This document shows, in pieces, positions 7,389-15,237 of a stretch of DNA of 27,727 nt. Source of the DNA: JBBDIP01 sp040880305. Lineage in GTDB: Bacteria; Bacillota; Sulfobacillia; Fermentithermobacillales; Fermentithermobacillaceae. Position 1 is the first letter of the stretch; each line of letters opens with the position of its first letter. Made by a program: the position numbers and the translations under genes. Below the pieces are notes generated by a model. That model was given only the letters and a program-made list of their open reading frames with translations, did no database searches and was not told the DNA's origin. Where the stretch lies: the NCBI GenBank assembly GCA_040880305.1, contig JBBDIP010000030.1, forward strand, positions 1-27,727. Reading direction: 5' to 3'.

Positions 7389-9113
7389 TTATACCCGCTC
7401 AGAGCGAGCGTGGGAAGTTCTGCCAAAGAACTCGCCAAGTTCTTTGAGTGGAAACTCCCTCACCGTAGGTCGGCCGTGGGGGCAAACGCGGGCTCCCGGG
7501 TTTCTGCAAAGATCTGAAAGCAGGGCGCACGCTTCGTCGGCGGAGAGGCGCTCCTGGGCGCGCACAGATGCATGGCAGGCCGCGGTCTCCATCCGGGCCG
7601 CCTCCAGGGCGCGGACGGGGTCGCCTGCTCCTCCCTCGGCCAGGCGGGCTAGGACTTCCTTCAGCGATGTGGGCGGGAGCGGCTTGCCAAGTACAAGCGG
7701 GACCCCGGTCACCATGACGGTACGATCGCCCACCAGCCTTGATCTGAAACCTACCGCGAAAAGCGTCTCCGAGGATTCCTCGTAGGTCAGAGTCTCACGG
7801 GGGTCCAGCCGGACCATCTCGGAGACCAGCAACTCCTGGCTACCGCTGCTCCCCGATACCAGGGAGGCGAAGGTCAGGCTTTCCATAAGGGCGTGCTTAT
7901 CGACCAGGATAAGCGAGGACGGGGTCCTGGCGACAAGGTAGGTGTCGTCGACCGAGCCCATGTACTCCCAACCTGGGGGAAGCGGAGCGCCGGCCTCGGC
8001 CATAGGCTCACGCACCAGATCCCAGTGGATGTCGCCGCTGGTATCTCTCACGCGCGGCAGCCCAGCAGTCTGCGCTGCAAAAGGGTAAGCACCGATCTGC
8101 GTGCGCGTTGGGCTTTCACCGGAGGCCATCCCAAAACCGGCCTTGTTCAGGGCTTCACCCACAGCCCTTGTCAAGTTGGACCTCAATTCTCTGTCGTTGG
8201 CGAACTTGACCTCGGCCTTGGTCGGGTGGACATTGACGTCGATATCCGTGGTTGGAATACAGAGGTCGATGACGGCGACCGCATAAGTTTTGGGCGGTAG
8301 GAGGCCCAGTAGGGCTTGGTCCAGAGCCCAACCGAGCGAGGCGTTCCGGACCGGACGGGAGTTCACCGAGAACATCTGCCTATCGCGCTGGTGGCGGTAG
8401 AGCGAGGGGAGTCCTACGTAACCCGAGACCCCGTTGCCAGACTCAAGCGGGATCATGCGGGCGGCGTCGGCCGGGCCAAAGACGTCGGACAGCGCGTTAC
8501 GCAGGCCCTGCCCCGCCGTCCGAAGGACCACGTTGTCCCCCGAACGCAGGGTGAATGACACCTGGGGCCACGCGAGCGCCAGCCGCATCACCGTATCCAC
8601 GATGGCCTGTCTCTCTGTCCCTTTGGACTTCATGAACTTCAGCCTGGCCGGAGTGTTGAAGAAAAGGTCTCTGACCGTAACCGTCGTCCCGGTGGGCAGC
8701 CCCTTCTCTTGAATCAGGATGACCCGTCCCGCCTCTGACTGAACGCCGGTCCCCGACTCATCGACCGCTGCCCTGGTTTCGAGGCACATGCGTGATACCG
8801 ACGCGATCGAAGGCAGAGCTTCGCCGCGAAAGCCGAGTGTCCCGATGAGGCTGAGATCCTGGGCGCGCGAGAGTTTGGAGGTGGCGAACCGTTCCAGGGC
8901 CAACGGCGCGTCCTCTGCCTGCATGCCGCTACCGTCATCGCTGACGCGGATCAGGGAGAACCCTCCGTCCTCGAAATCCGCGCTGATGCGGCGCGCCCCG
9001 GCATCCAGGGAGTTCTCGATCAGTTCCTTGACCACCGACGCCGGCCTTTCAACCACCTCGCCCGCGGCGATCTGGCTTTGAACCAGCGGGTCCAGCCTCA
9101 CGATCCTGCCCAA
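7389..9113 (-). CDS. mutL: MutL, mismatch repair ATPase/endonuclease
   Basis: A 574-residue MutL starting with TTG two bases past the mutS stop and behind GGGGAGGAG, so the two are translationally coupled. GHKL ATPase motifs: LIENSLDAG (31-39), DDGSGM (59-64), GFRGEAL (94-100); HPTKAEVKF (296-304) closes the N-terminal half. Residues about 335-375 are a linker. The C-terminal dimerisation/endonuclease domain keeps ACH (512-514) and CPHGRP (544-549). The metal-binding motif normally DQHA-x2-E-x4-E reads DKHALMESLTFA here (405-416): Asp405, His407 and Glu411 are kept, but the last Glu is Ala416. QELLV at 426-430 may be the sliding-clamp site. Confidence 0.95.
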   Translation of the reverse strand: MGRIVRLDPLVQSQIAAGEVVERPASVVKELIENSLDAGARRISADFEDGGFSLIRVSDDGSGMQAEDAPLALERFATSKLSRAQDLSLIGTLGFRGEALPSIASVSRMCLETRAAVDESGTGVQSEAGRVILIQEKGLPTGTTVTVRDLFFNTPARLKFMKSKGTERQAIVDTVMRLALAWPQVSFTLRSGDNVVLRTAGQGLRNALSDVFGPADAARMIPLESGNGVSGYVGLPSLYRHQRDRQMFSVNSRPVRNASLGWALDQALLGLLPPKTYAVAVIDLCIPTTDIDVNVHPTKAEVKFANDRELRSNLTRAVGEALNKAGFGMASGESPTRTQIGAYPFAAQTAGLPRVRDTSGDIHWDLVREPMAEAGAPLPPGWEYMGSVDDTYLVARTPSSLILVDKHALMESLTFASLVSGSSGSQELLVSEMVRLDPRETLTYEESSETLFAVGFRSRLVGDRTVMVTGVPLVLGKPLPPTSLKEVLARLAEGGAGDPVRALEAARMETAACHASVRAQERLSADEACALLSDLCRNPGARVCPHGRPTVREFPLKELGEFFGRTSHARSERV

Positions 9114-9115
9114 GG

Positions 9116-11812
9116 CTACGTCTCCTCCCCGCCCGCCAGGCGCTTCTTCACCTGGTACAGTTTCTCCAGGGCCTCCATGGGACTCATGTGGTCTATATCC
9201 AACTCCCGCAAATCCCGGAGCAGCGATTCCATCTCGGGCGAGAGCGCGGACGCGGCTTGGCTCCCGCTTCCGAAGAGATCCCCCTGACCGGGAAGGGGTT
9301 CAGTGAGGAAGCCGGCGCCCCTCGACGCCACCTGCCCCAGTATCCCGCTCTTCCACCGAGCGCCCTTCCTGGCCTCGGCCTCCAAGCCCAGCAGTATCTC
9401 CCTGGCGCGGCGCACGACGCTTGCAGGCAGTCCGGCCATGGCCGACACCTCAATGCCGAAGCTGCCCTCCGCGACCCCCCGCCCCACTTTGCGAAGGAAG
9501 ACCACCTCGTCGCCCCTCTTCTTCACCGAGACCGCATAGTTAGCCACGGAAGGGCGCAGGTCGGCGAGCAGGGTGAGCTCCCGGTAGTGGGTTGCTACCA
9601 GGGCACGGGGACCCGACGGGCCCTCCGCGGAGCCGTTCACGTCTCCTGTCAGGTGTTCGAGCACGGCCCAAGCTACCGCCAGCCCGTCAAAGGTGCTGGT
9701 CCCGCGCCCGATCTCGTCCAATATCACCAGGCTGTCCTTGGTGGCGCCTTTGAGGATCCGCGAGACCTCCGACATCTCGACCATGAATGTGGACTGCCCC
9801 AGGACCAGGTCGTCGTAGGCCCCGACCCGGGCGAAGAGTTTGTCGGCGCAGGATATGGAGCAGGATCTCGCCGGGACATAGCTGCCCATTTGGGCCATTA
9901 GCACCGTGAGGGCGGCCTGCCTGCAATACGTGGACTTGCCGCCCATGTTGGGGCCAGTGATGACCAGTACTCGCTGCTTTTGGTCGAATGTGATGTCGTT
10001 AGGGACGAAAGCGCCTGGAGGCAGCACCTTTTCAAGCACCGGGTGGCGGCTGTCCTTGATGATGGTGTCACCCGCGGCATAAACTCTGGGCCTGACGTAG
10101 TTGTTCTCGAGCGCGACCTGGGCGAACGAAGCCAGCGCGTCCAGCTCAGTCACGGCTCTGGCGGTCTTTTGGATCCGCCGGATGCAGGACCCGATGAAGT
10201 CGCGGACCTCGCAAAAGACCCGGTATTCCTCCTTGAAGAGCTTTTCTTCAGCCCCCAGGATCGCCGACTCCTGCGCCCTCAACTCGGGGGTCACGAACCT
10301 CTCTCCGGTGGAGAGGGTTTGCCGGCGGACGTAGTGGTCGGGGACCATGGACGCATTGGACCTGCTAACCTCTATGTAGTATCCGAAGACCCTGTTGAAA
10401 CCGACCTTGAGGTTCCTTACGCCGGTCCTTTCCCTCTCAGCGGTCTCGAAATCAGCCAACCACTTCTTGCCGCCTGTGCTCTGTTCTCTGAGTTGGTCGA
10501 CCTCGGGACTGAACCCTTCCCTCACTAGGTACCCGTCGGTGACTGATAGCGGTGGGTCCGATACCAGGGTGTCTCGCACTCCGCGGACCACCTCGGGCAC
10601 TCCGTCAAGCCGGCCGAGCACGTCCTGCAATAGAGGTGAGTCTACGCTCACGAGCAATTTCTTGAGGTCCGGGACGGCTTCAAGGGAAGCCGCCACTGCC
10701 ACCAGGTCTCTGGCGTTACAGGACTTGTACGCGATGCGGGTGACCAGTCTCTCCAGGTCCTTCACGCGCGACAGGCGCTCACGCAGGTTTTCACGCAGGG
10801 CGGAATCGCTGAAGATGCGGTCGACCGCTACCAGCCTGTCCTCGATCCTGACGGCGTCCTTCAGGGGGCGCTGAATCCACTGCTTCATGAGGCGGGAACC
10901 CATTGCGGTGCAGCAGCGGTCCAGCACCCAGGAGAGGGTGCCCTCCCGCCCGCCTTGCAGGCGCTCTAAGAGTTCCAGGTTGCGCCTGGTGGAGCGGTCG
11001 ACCTCCATGAAGCCCTCGTCCAGGTACAGGACCGGCTCCTTGAGGTGTCGCATCTCGATCATCTGGGTTGAAGTGAGGTAAGACAGCAGTCCTTCCAACG
11101 CTTGGAGCGCCGGTCCACGGCCTTGTGCTGCTAGGGAGTCGACCGTCGCCGGGCCGTAAACCTGGGATGCGACCGGCCATTCGCCTTGTGGTGTCCCAAA
11201 ACTGTCTTCGGGCACTGAGGTGACGAAAACGCCAGGGACGCTCCTCTCGACGGCTTTGCGGAGGTCACCGAACCTTCTGCCGTCGGGCACGACGCACTCT
11301 CTGGGAAAAAGCCGCGCCAGTTCCTCTACCGCCGCACGAGTCCCGCCGGGGCCGTCCTCGCTGAAGGAAGCGAGCAGGACTTCACCGGTGGACACATCGC
11401 ACGCGCAGATGCCTGCCTGGGCGCCCACCAGGCTGGCTATGTAGGTAGATGAGGCCGCTTCGGCACCCTCCCAGTAGGTGCCCGGGGTTATGACTCTGGT
11501 CACATCTCTCTTGACCAGGCCTTTCGCTACGGAGGGGTCTTCCACCTGGTCGCAGATGGCGACCTTGAAACCTTTATCTATCAGCGTCTTTATGTAGTCG
11601 TCAACCGAGTGGTGGGGCACTCCGCACATTGGCGCCCGCTCGCCGTCGCCGGCGTCCCGGCCAGTCAGAGTGATCCCCAGTTCCTTCGAGCCTGTCACGG
11701 CGTCTTCGAAAAACAGCTCGTAGAAGTCACCGAGACGAAAGAACAGCAGCGCGTCCTGGTGTTTTGCCTTGAGAGCGCGGTACTGCGCCATCATGGGAGT
11801 GGCGTCTCTCAA
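9116..11812 (-). CDS. mutS: MutS, mismatch recognition ATPase
   Basis: An 898-residue MutS1. The TTG start overlaps the last bases of miaB (TTGA) and gives the usual TPMMxQY N-terminus. The mismatch-reading Phe-Tyr-Glu is at 30-32 (GDFYELF). Connector, lever and clamp domains follow. Walker A GPNMGGKST is at 620-628, Walker B with LVILDEIGRGT at about 695-705 and ATHYREL at 740-746. Near the C-terminus QGDLF (843-847) fits a beta-clamp binding motif, followed by the helix-turn-helix dimer region. It works with MutL, which follows immediately. Confidence 0.97.
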   Translation of the reverse strand: MRDATPMMAQYRALKAKHQDALLFFRLGDFYELFFEDAVTGSKELGITLTGRDAGDGERAPMCGVPHHSVDDYIKTLIDKGFKVAICDQVEDPSVAKGLVKRDVTRVITPGTYWEGAEAASSTYIASLVGAQAGICACDVSTGEVLLASFSEDGPGGTRAAVEELARLFPRECVVPDGRRFGDLRKAVERSVPGVFVTSVPEDSFGTPQGEWPVASQVYGPATVDSLAAQGRGPALQALEGLLSYLTSTQMIEMRHLKEPVLYLDEGFMEVDRSTRRNLELLERLQGGREGTLSWVLDRCCTAMGSRLMKQWIQRPLKDAVRIEDRLVAVDRIFSDSALRENLRERLSRVKDLERLVTRIAYKSCNARDLVAVAASLEAVPDLKKLLVSVDSPLLQDVLGRLDGVPEVVRGVRDTLVSDPPLSVTDGYLVREGFSPEVDQLREQSTGGKKWLADFETAERERTGVRNLKVGFNRVFGYYIEVSRSNASMVPDHYVRRQTLSTGERFVTPELRAQESAILGAEEKLFKEEYRVFCEVRDFIGSCIRRIQKTARAVTELDALASFAQVALENNYVRPRVYAAGDTIIKDSRHPVLEKVLPPGAFVPNDITFDQKQRVLVITGPNMGGKSTYCRQAALTVLMAQMGSYVPARSCSISCADKLFARVGAYDDLVLGQSTFMVEMSEVSRILKGATKDSLVILDEIGRGTSTFDGLAVAWAVLEHLTGDVNGSAEGPSGPRALVATHYRELTLLADLRPSVANYAVSVKKRGDEVVFLRKVGRGVAEGSFGIEVSAMAGLPASVVRRAREILLGLEAEARKGARWKSGILGQVASRGAGFLTEPLPGQGDLFGSGSQAASALSPEMESLLRDLRELDIDHMSPMEALEKLYQVKKRLAGGEET

Positions 11813-13230
11813 GAGACCACCGGTCCTTTCAAGTACCAGGTGCCGGCCTCGAGGATACGCACGACGGCCAGATCCCCCGGCTTTGGCAAGTCCAGGGGCG
11901 CGCCGCTTCCGGTTTGTGCGCCGCTCACTCCAACGACCATCTTCCCGGTCTTGGTCCGCCCCCGGACAGCGCCCGGTTCGTTACGGTCGGGCGACTCGAC
12001 CAGTATCTCAAGTTCGCGCCCCAGCAGCGCCCGGTTGATATCCCTGGTTATCTCCGACTGCACTTCGACAAGTTTCTGCATCCGCCTTGATTTCTCCGCC
12101 TGTGGGATTTGGCCCTTCATCTTGGCGGCAGCGGTGCCCTTTCTGGGCGAGAAGATGAATGTGAAGGCGCCGTCGAACCGGGCTTGCCTGACGACTTCCA
12201 GGGTCTCCTCGAATTCCTCTTCGGTCTCGCCCGGGAAGCCCACTATTATGTCGGTGGTCACTCCGCTATCCGGTACAACCTGCCTCACGTATGAAAGCAG
12301 GTCCATGTACTCTTCGCGGGTGTAGCCCCTGTTCATTAGGTTCAAGATCCTGTTTGACCCCGACTGCAGCGGCAGGTGGAAGTGCTCGCACACCTTGTCG
12401 CAGTCTCGGACCGCGTCGACCATCCCTTCGGTGAAGTCCCGGGGATGTGAGGTGAAGTACCTTATCCGCGCAAGACCGGGGACCCGGTTCAGATCTCGGA
12501 GCAGGTCGCTGAACCCCTCTTCTTCACCCAGGTCGCATCCATAGGCGTTGACGTTTTGCCCTAGGAGCGTGACTTCTTTGTAGCCGCGCGAAGTCAGGGC
12601 CGATACTTCATCCCTGACGGCCTGCCTGGGCCTCGAAACCTGGGGTCCCCTGACGAACGGGACCACGCAATAGGAGCAGAAGTTGTCGCACCCGTACATT
12701 ATGGTGACGTAGGCGGTCACGCCGGGGATATCCTTGCGAGGCAGCCCCTCGGGAAGCACCTGGGTGGACTCGTCACGCTTGCTCCCCACCCTAGGCGGGG
12801 TTACGGCGGTGACGGCTCCTTTGAGTGCGGCAGCCGGTGAAAGCCGGGCGGCCTCCCGGGCCTGTCTCACCAGCGCAGGGATCTTGTCGAGGTTCCCAGG
12901 CCCCGCGACCACCTGGACGAATGGCAGCCTCTGCCTCAAACGAACGAGGTTCTCAGGTATCTGTGCCATGCAGCCGGCAAGGACCATCACCGGCATGCTT
13001 TCCCCGCCGCGCCTCTGGGAGTTGAGTCTGCCCAGCCTCGACCAGACCTTGTTTTCGGCGGTCTCCCGGACGGCGCAGGTGTTCAGCAGGATCACATCGG
13101 CTATCTTTGGATCTTTGGTTTCCTGCATGCCTTCGCGGACCAGGAGAGCGGCAATGGTCTCCGAGTCCCTTTCGTTCATCTGGCAGCCAAAGGTTTCTAT
13201 GTAGAACGTATCCGGCAACGCGTGTTTCAC
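11809..13230 (-). CDS. miaB: MiaB, tRNA-2-methylthio-N6-dimethylallyladenosine synthase
   Basis: A 473-residue radical-SAM methylthiotransferase that adds the methylthio group to i6A37 in tRNA, the step after MiaA. Cys16 (FGCQMN), Cys52 (NTCAVRE) and Cys87 (AGCMAQ) bind the auxiliary [4Fe-4S] cluster; Cys181, Cys185 and Cys188 (CDNFCSYC) bind the radical-SAM cluster. A TRAM RNA-binding domain occupies roughly residues 405-470. I chose the GTG at 13230: the open frame continues to 13368, but a strong promoter lies within that extension and transcription would start at about 13263. The ribosome site before this GTG is weak (CAGGCG). It begins the miaB-mutS-mutL-miaA-hfq block. Confidence 0.95.
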   Translation of the reverse strand: MKHALPDTFYIETFGCQMNERDSETIAALLVREGMQETKDPKIADVILLNTCAVRETAENKVWSRLGRLNSQRRGGESMPVMVLAGCMAQIPENLVRLRQRLPFVQVVAGPGNLDKIPALVRQAREAARLSPAAALKGAVTAVTPPRVGSKRDESTQVLPEGLPRKDIPGVTAYVTIMYGCDNFCSYCVVPFVRGPQVSRPRQAVRDEVSALTSRGYKEVTLLGQNVNAYGCDLGEEEGFSDLLRDLNRVPGLARIRYFTSHPRDFTEGMVDAVRDCDKVCEHFHLPLQSGSNRILNLMNRGYTREEYMDLLSYVRQVVPDSGVTTDIIVGFPGETEEEFEETLEVVRQARFDGAFTFIFSPRKGTAAAKMKGQIPQAEKSRRMQKLVEVQSEITRDINRALLGRELEILVESPDRNEPGAVRGRTKTGKMVVGVSGAQTGSGAPLDLPKPGDLAVVRILEAGTWYLKGPVVS

Positions 13231-13269
13231 CGCCTGGATCGTGATTGAGATTGCCTCTTCGCAGGTCTC

Positions 13270-13299
13270 ATTATATCTGGCAGCGGAGCGGGTGGACAA
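13270..13299 (-). promoter_or_regulatory. Sigma-A promoter of the miaB-mutS-mutL-miaA-hfq block
   Basis: On the minus strand TTGTCC (plus 13294-13299), 18 bases, then a perfect TATAAT (13270-13275). The expected start, about 13263, lies some 33 bases before the miaB GTG. The gap from here to the stop of the upstream gene (13300-13404) holds no clear terminator, though it contains the palindrome GGGCGCCC. Confidence 0.7.
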
Positions 13300-13404
13300 A
13301 TGGGTCGAGCTCGGTGATCGACATGTCGTCGTCCCCCCCGACTTGGGCGCCCTATCCGGGTATGGCACTGGGATGGCGGAGAGCAGCGCGACTGTGTACC
13401 TGGG

Positions 13405-15027
13405 TTACTGTTTCACCCACCACTTCTCCGGGAAAATGGGGCCGGTAGGCGACCAGGTCACACCCTGGATCCTCTTGCTCATGGCTACCGGGGCGTTGTT
13501 GGCGTAGAGGAACACGTAAGGCAGTTCATCGTTGACGATCTTTTGAGCCTCGATGTAGATCTGTTTGCGCTTGTCCTGGTCCAACTCGGCGCGACCCTGC
13601 TCTAGAAGATGGTCCAGTCTGGAGTCCTTGAACTCCACGTCGTTGAACCCAACCAGCTGGCCTTGGTCGTCCACCGCCGCCGAGGAGTGGAAGTACAGGT
13701 AGAAGTCAGGATCGATCCCCAGACTCCACGCCAGCGCGTAGGACTGGAACTGAGCCATGTCAAGGTACTGGGATACCAGCACCGGCCATTCGAGGTATTC
13801 CACCTGGCAGTCGACGCCTATGTATTTCCAATTCTTCTGGACGATGACCAGCGCGGATTCCAGTGTCTTGTTCCCCGTCGAGGTGAGCAGCTTGAATGTT
13901 AGCTTCTGGCCGTCTTTGGCGCGGAGGCCGTCAGAACCCGGCTTCCAGCCTGCCTGGTCAAGCAGCTGCTTGGCCTTCTCAGGGTCGAACTTGTACTCGT
14001 TTAGCTGATCGCCCGCGTAAGCCCACGAGGCTTTGGGGATGTTGGAGTTCATGACATCGCCGTAGCCCTTGAGCACGTCCTCCACGACCTGCTCGCGGTT
14101 GGCGGCGTACATGAGGGCTTGCCTGACTGCCTTGTCCCCGAGCACCGGGTCGGTCTGCTTCAGGCCGATGTAGGTGTATCCGTTTTGCGGGATGGGCGTG
14201 AACTCGTAGCGGTCGGCAAGCGCCTTTGTGACTCTCTCAACGTCGTCCGTCGGTATGGTACCCATATAGTCGATCTCGCCTTTTTCCAAAGCGGCGAGCA
14301 TGGCCTGGTCGTTCTGGTAAACTCTGTAGACCACCTTATCAATGTAGGGGCCTTCTCCGAAATACCTGGCGTTGGCCTCCAAGGAAACGACCTGGCCTCT
14401 TTGCCACTCTGCCAGCTTATAGGGGCCCGTGCCCACGGGCTTCAGGTTGGCTTGGCTTTCCTCCATCTGGGCTACTGGGACGGTCTCGAATATGTGCTTC
14501 GGGATAATCCCCAGAGTGAGTTTGGAGAGAAGCGGGGCGTAAGGCTTGTCCAGGTGGATTTTCACCGTGAAGTCGTCAGGCGCCTCGATCTCAGTGATGG
14601 ACCTAAAGTCATTCTTCCTGACATCGGTGTAGTCGGGGCTCTTGATGGTTTCGTAGGTAAACTTCACGTCTGCGGCCGTGAACTGCTGCCCATCGTGCCA
14701 GAACACGTTCTTCTTGAGGTGGAACGTCCAAGTTAGTCCGTCCGCTGAGAAATCCCACTTGTCGGCCAGATCGCCCACGAGCTCCAGCTTCTCGTTTGTC
14801 CTAACGAGGCCGTTATACACACGGCTGTTGATGCTGCCTGAAGGTACGTCCGTGGAAAGAACCGGGTTAAGGACAATCGGGTCGCCAATGAGGCCGAATG
14901 TGATGGCACCGCCCTTCTGGGGCGTTGCGGTGGTGGTCCCGCCATTTGGGGTGGCCGGTCCGCAGGCGCTGGCGAGCAGAGCAAGGGCAACAACTGCTAT
15001 CAGGACTGGCGGCAGTTTTCTGAACAA
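13405..15027 (-). CDS. ABC transporter substrate-binding lipoprotein, peptide/nickel type (SBP_bac_5)
   Basis: A 540-residue secreted lipoprotein. The TTG at 15027 follows AGGAGG by seven bases and directly precedes the signal peptide; a longer frame from 15066 has no such site. Residues 1-21 are a signal peptide ending in LLASA, with Cys22 as the lipidated residue. The mature part has the family's DGLTWTFHLKKNVFWHDGQ stretch and a GTGPYKL motif, and matches oligopeptide/dipeptide binding proteins in length. It would capture peptides (possibly other small ligands) at the outer membrane face of the cytoplasmic membrane. No permease or ATPase gene lies next to it in this window, so the partner transporter is elsewhere. 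Its promoter carries a perfect-arm inverted repeat. Confidence 0.92.
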   Translation of the reverse strand: MFRKLPPVLIAVVALALLASACGPATPNGGTTTATPQKGGAITFGLIGDPIVLNPVLSTDVPSGSINSRVYNGLVRTNEKLELVGDLADKWDFSADGLTWTFHLKKNVFWHDGQQFTAADVKFTYETIKSPDYTDVRKNDFRSITEIEAPDDFTVKIHLDKPYAPLLSKLTLGIIPKHIFETVPVAQMEESQANLKPVGTGPYKLAEWQRGQVVSLEANARYFGEGPYIDKVVYRVYQNDQAMLAALEKGEIDYMGTIPTDDVERVTKALADRYEFTPIPQNGYTYIGLKQTDPVLGDKAVRQALMYAANREQVVEDVLKGYGDVMNSNIPKASWAYAGDQLNEYKFDPEKAKQLLDQAGWKPGSDGLRAKDGQKLTFKLLTSTGNKTLESALVIVQKNWKYIGVDCQVEYLEWPVLVSQYLDMAQFQSYALAWSLGIDPDFYLYFHSSAAVDDQGQLVGFNDVEFKDSRLDHLLEQGRAELDQDKRKQIYIEAQKIVNDELPYVFLYANNAPVAMSKRIQGVTWSPTGPIFPEKWWVKQ

Positions 15028-15075
15028 GCAAGTTCCTCCTCCACGTGTGGAGCTTGCGTAATGCACGTTGCGGTA

Positions 15076-15104
15076 AGTCTAGCACTGAGAGGGCGCGGGG
15101 TAAA
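15076..15104 (-). promoter_or_regulatory. Candidate sigma-A promoter of the substrate-binding protein gene
   Basis: On the minus strand TTTACC (plus 15099-15104), 17 bases, TAGACT (15076-15081), the latter preceded by TGC. Each hexamer matches four of six consensus bases. It lies about 50 bases before the TTG start. A very similar pair precedes the acyl-CoA synthetase gene. Confidence 0.5.
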
Positions 15105-15121
15105 CCATTCGACGAATGGTT
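15103..15121. promoter_or_regulatory. Palindromic operator candidate at the substrate-binding protein promoter
   Basis: AACCATTCGACGAATGGTT has two perfect 9-base arms around one central base. It overlaps the last two bases of the candidate -35 box, a place where repressors or activators commonly bind. I do not recognise the regulator from the sequence; it does not look like a catabolite (CcpA) or LexA site. Confidence 0.6.
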
Positions 15122-15163
15122 ATCCATCCCAGCATGTCGTGGCTTTCGGAGAGGGGCACATGC

Positions 15164-15192
15164 AAACCGGGATCCCCTCTCGGAGACCCCGG
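15164..15192 (-). terminator. Strong GC-rich hairpin after the flagellin gene
   Basis: Read on the minus strand, an 11-bp stem (plus 15167-15177 with 15182-15192, two G-U pairs) closes on a GAGA tetraloop and is followed by a short TTT. It lies about 46 bases past the flagellin stop and before the next promoter. The T-run is short, so termination may be incomplete. An alternative pairing uses GAGAGGGG/CCCCTCTC (15149-15156, 15174-15181). Confidence 0.55.
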
Positions 15193-15237
15193 CCTGGTTC
15201 ACTCGTAGCGGTTCGGTTGTTACGCGGTACCTGGATC

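Noticed and set aside
9188..9901. 237-residue plus-strand open frame
   Set aside because: It is antisense to mutS, with no motif or ribosome site.
13231..13368. N-terminal extension of miaB
   Set aside because: The extension has no ribosome site and contains a TTGTCC-N18-TATAAT promoter; its residues do not look like MiaB.
13300..13404. Terminator after the substrate-binding protein gene
   Set aside because: Only the short palindrome GGGCGCCC and a GTCGA/TCGAC pair are seen; no stable stem with a T-run.
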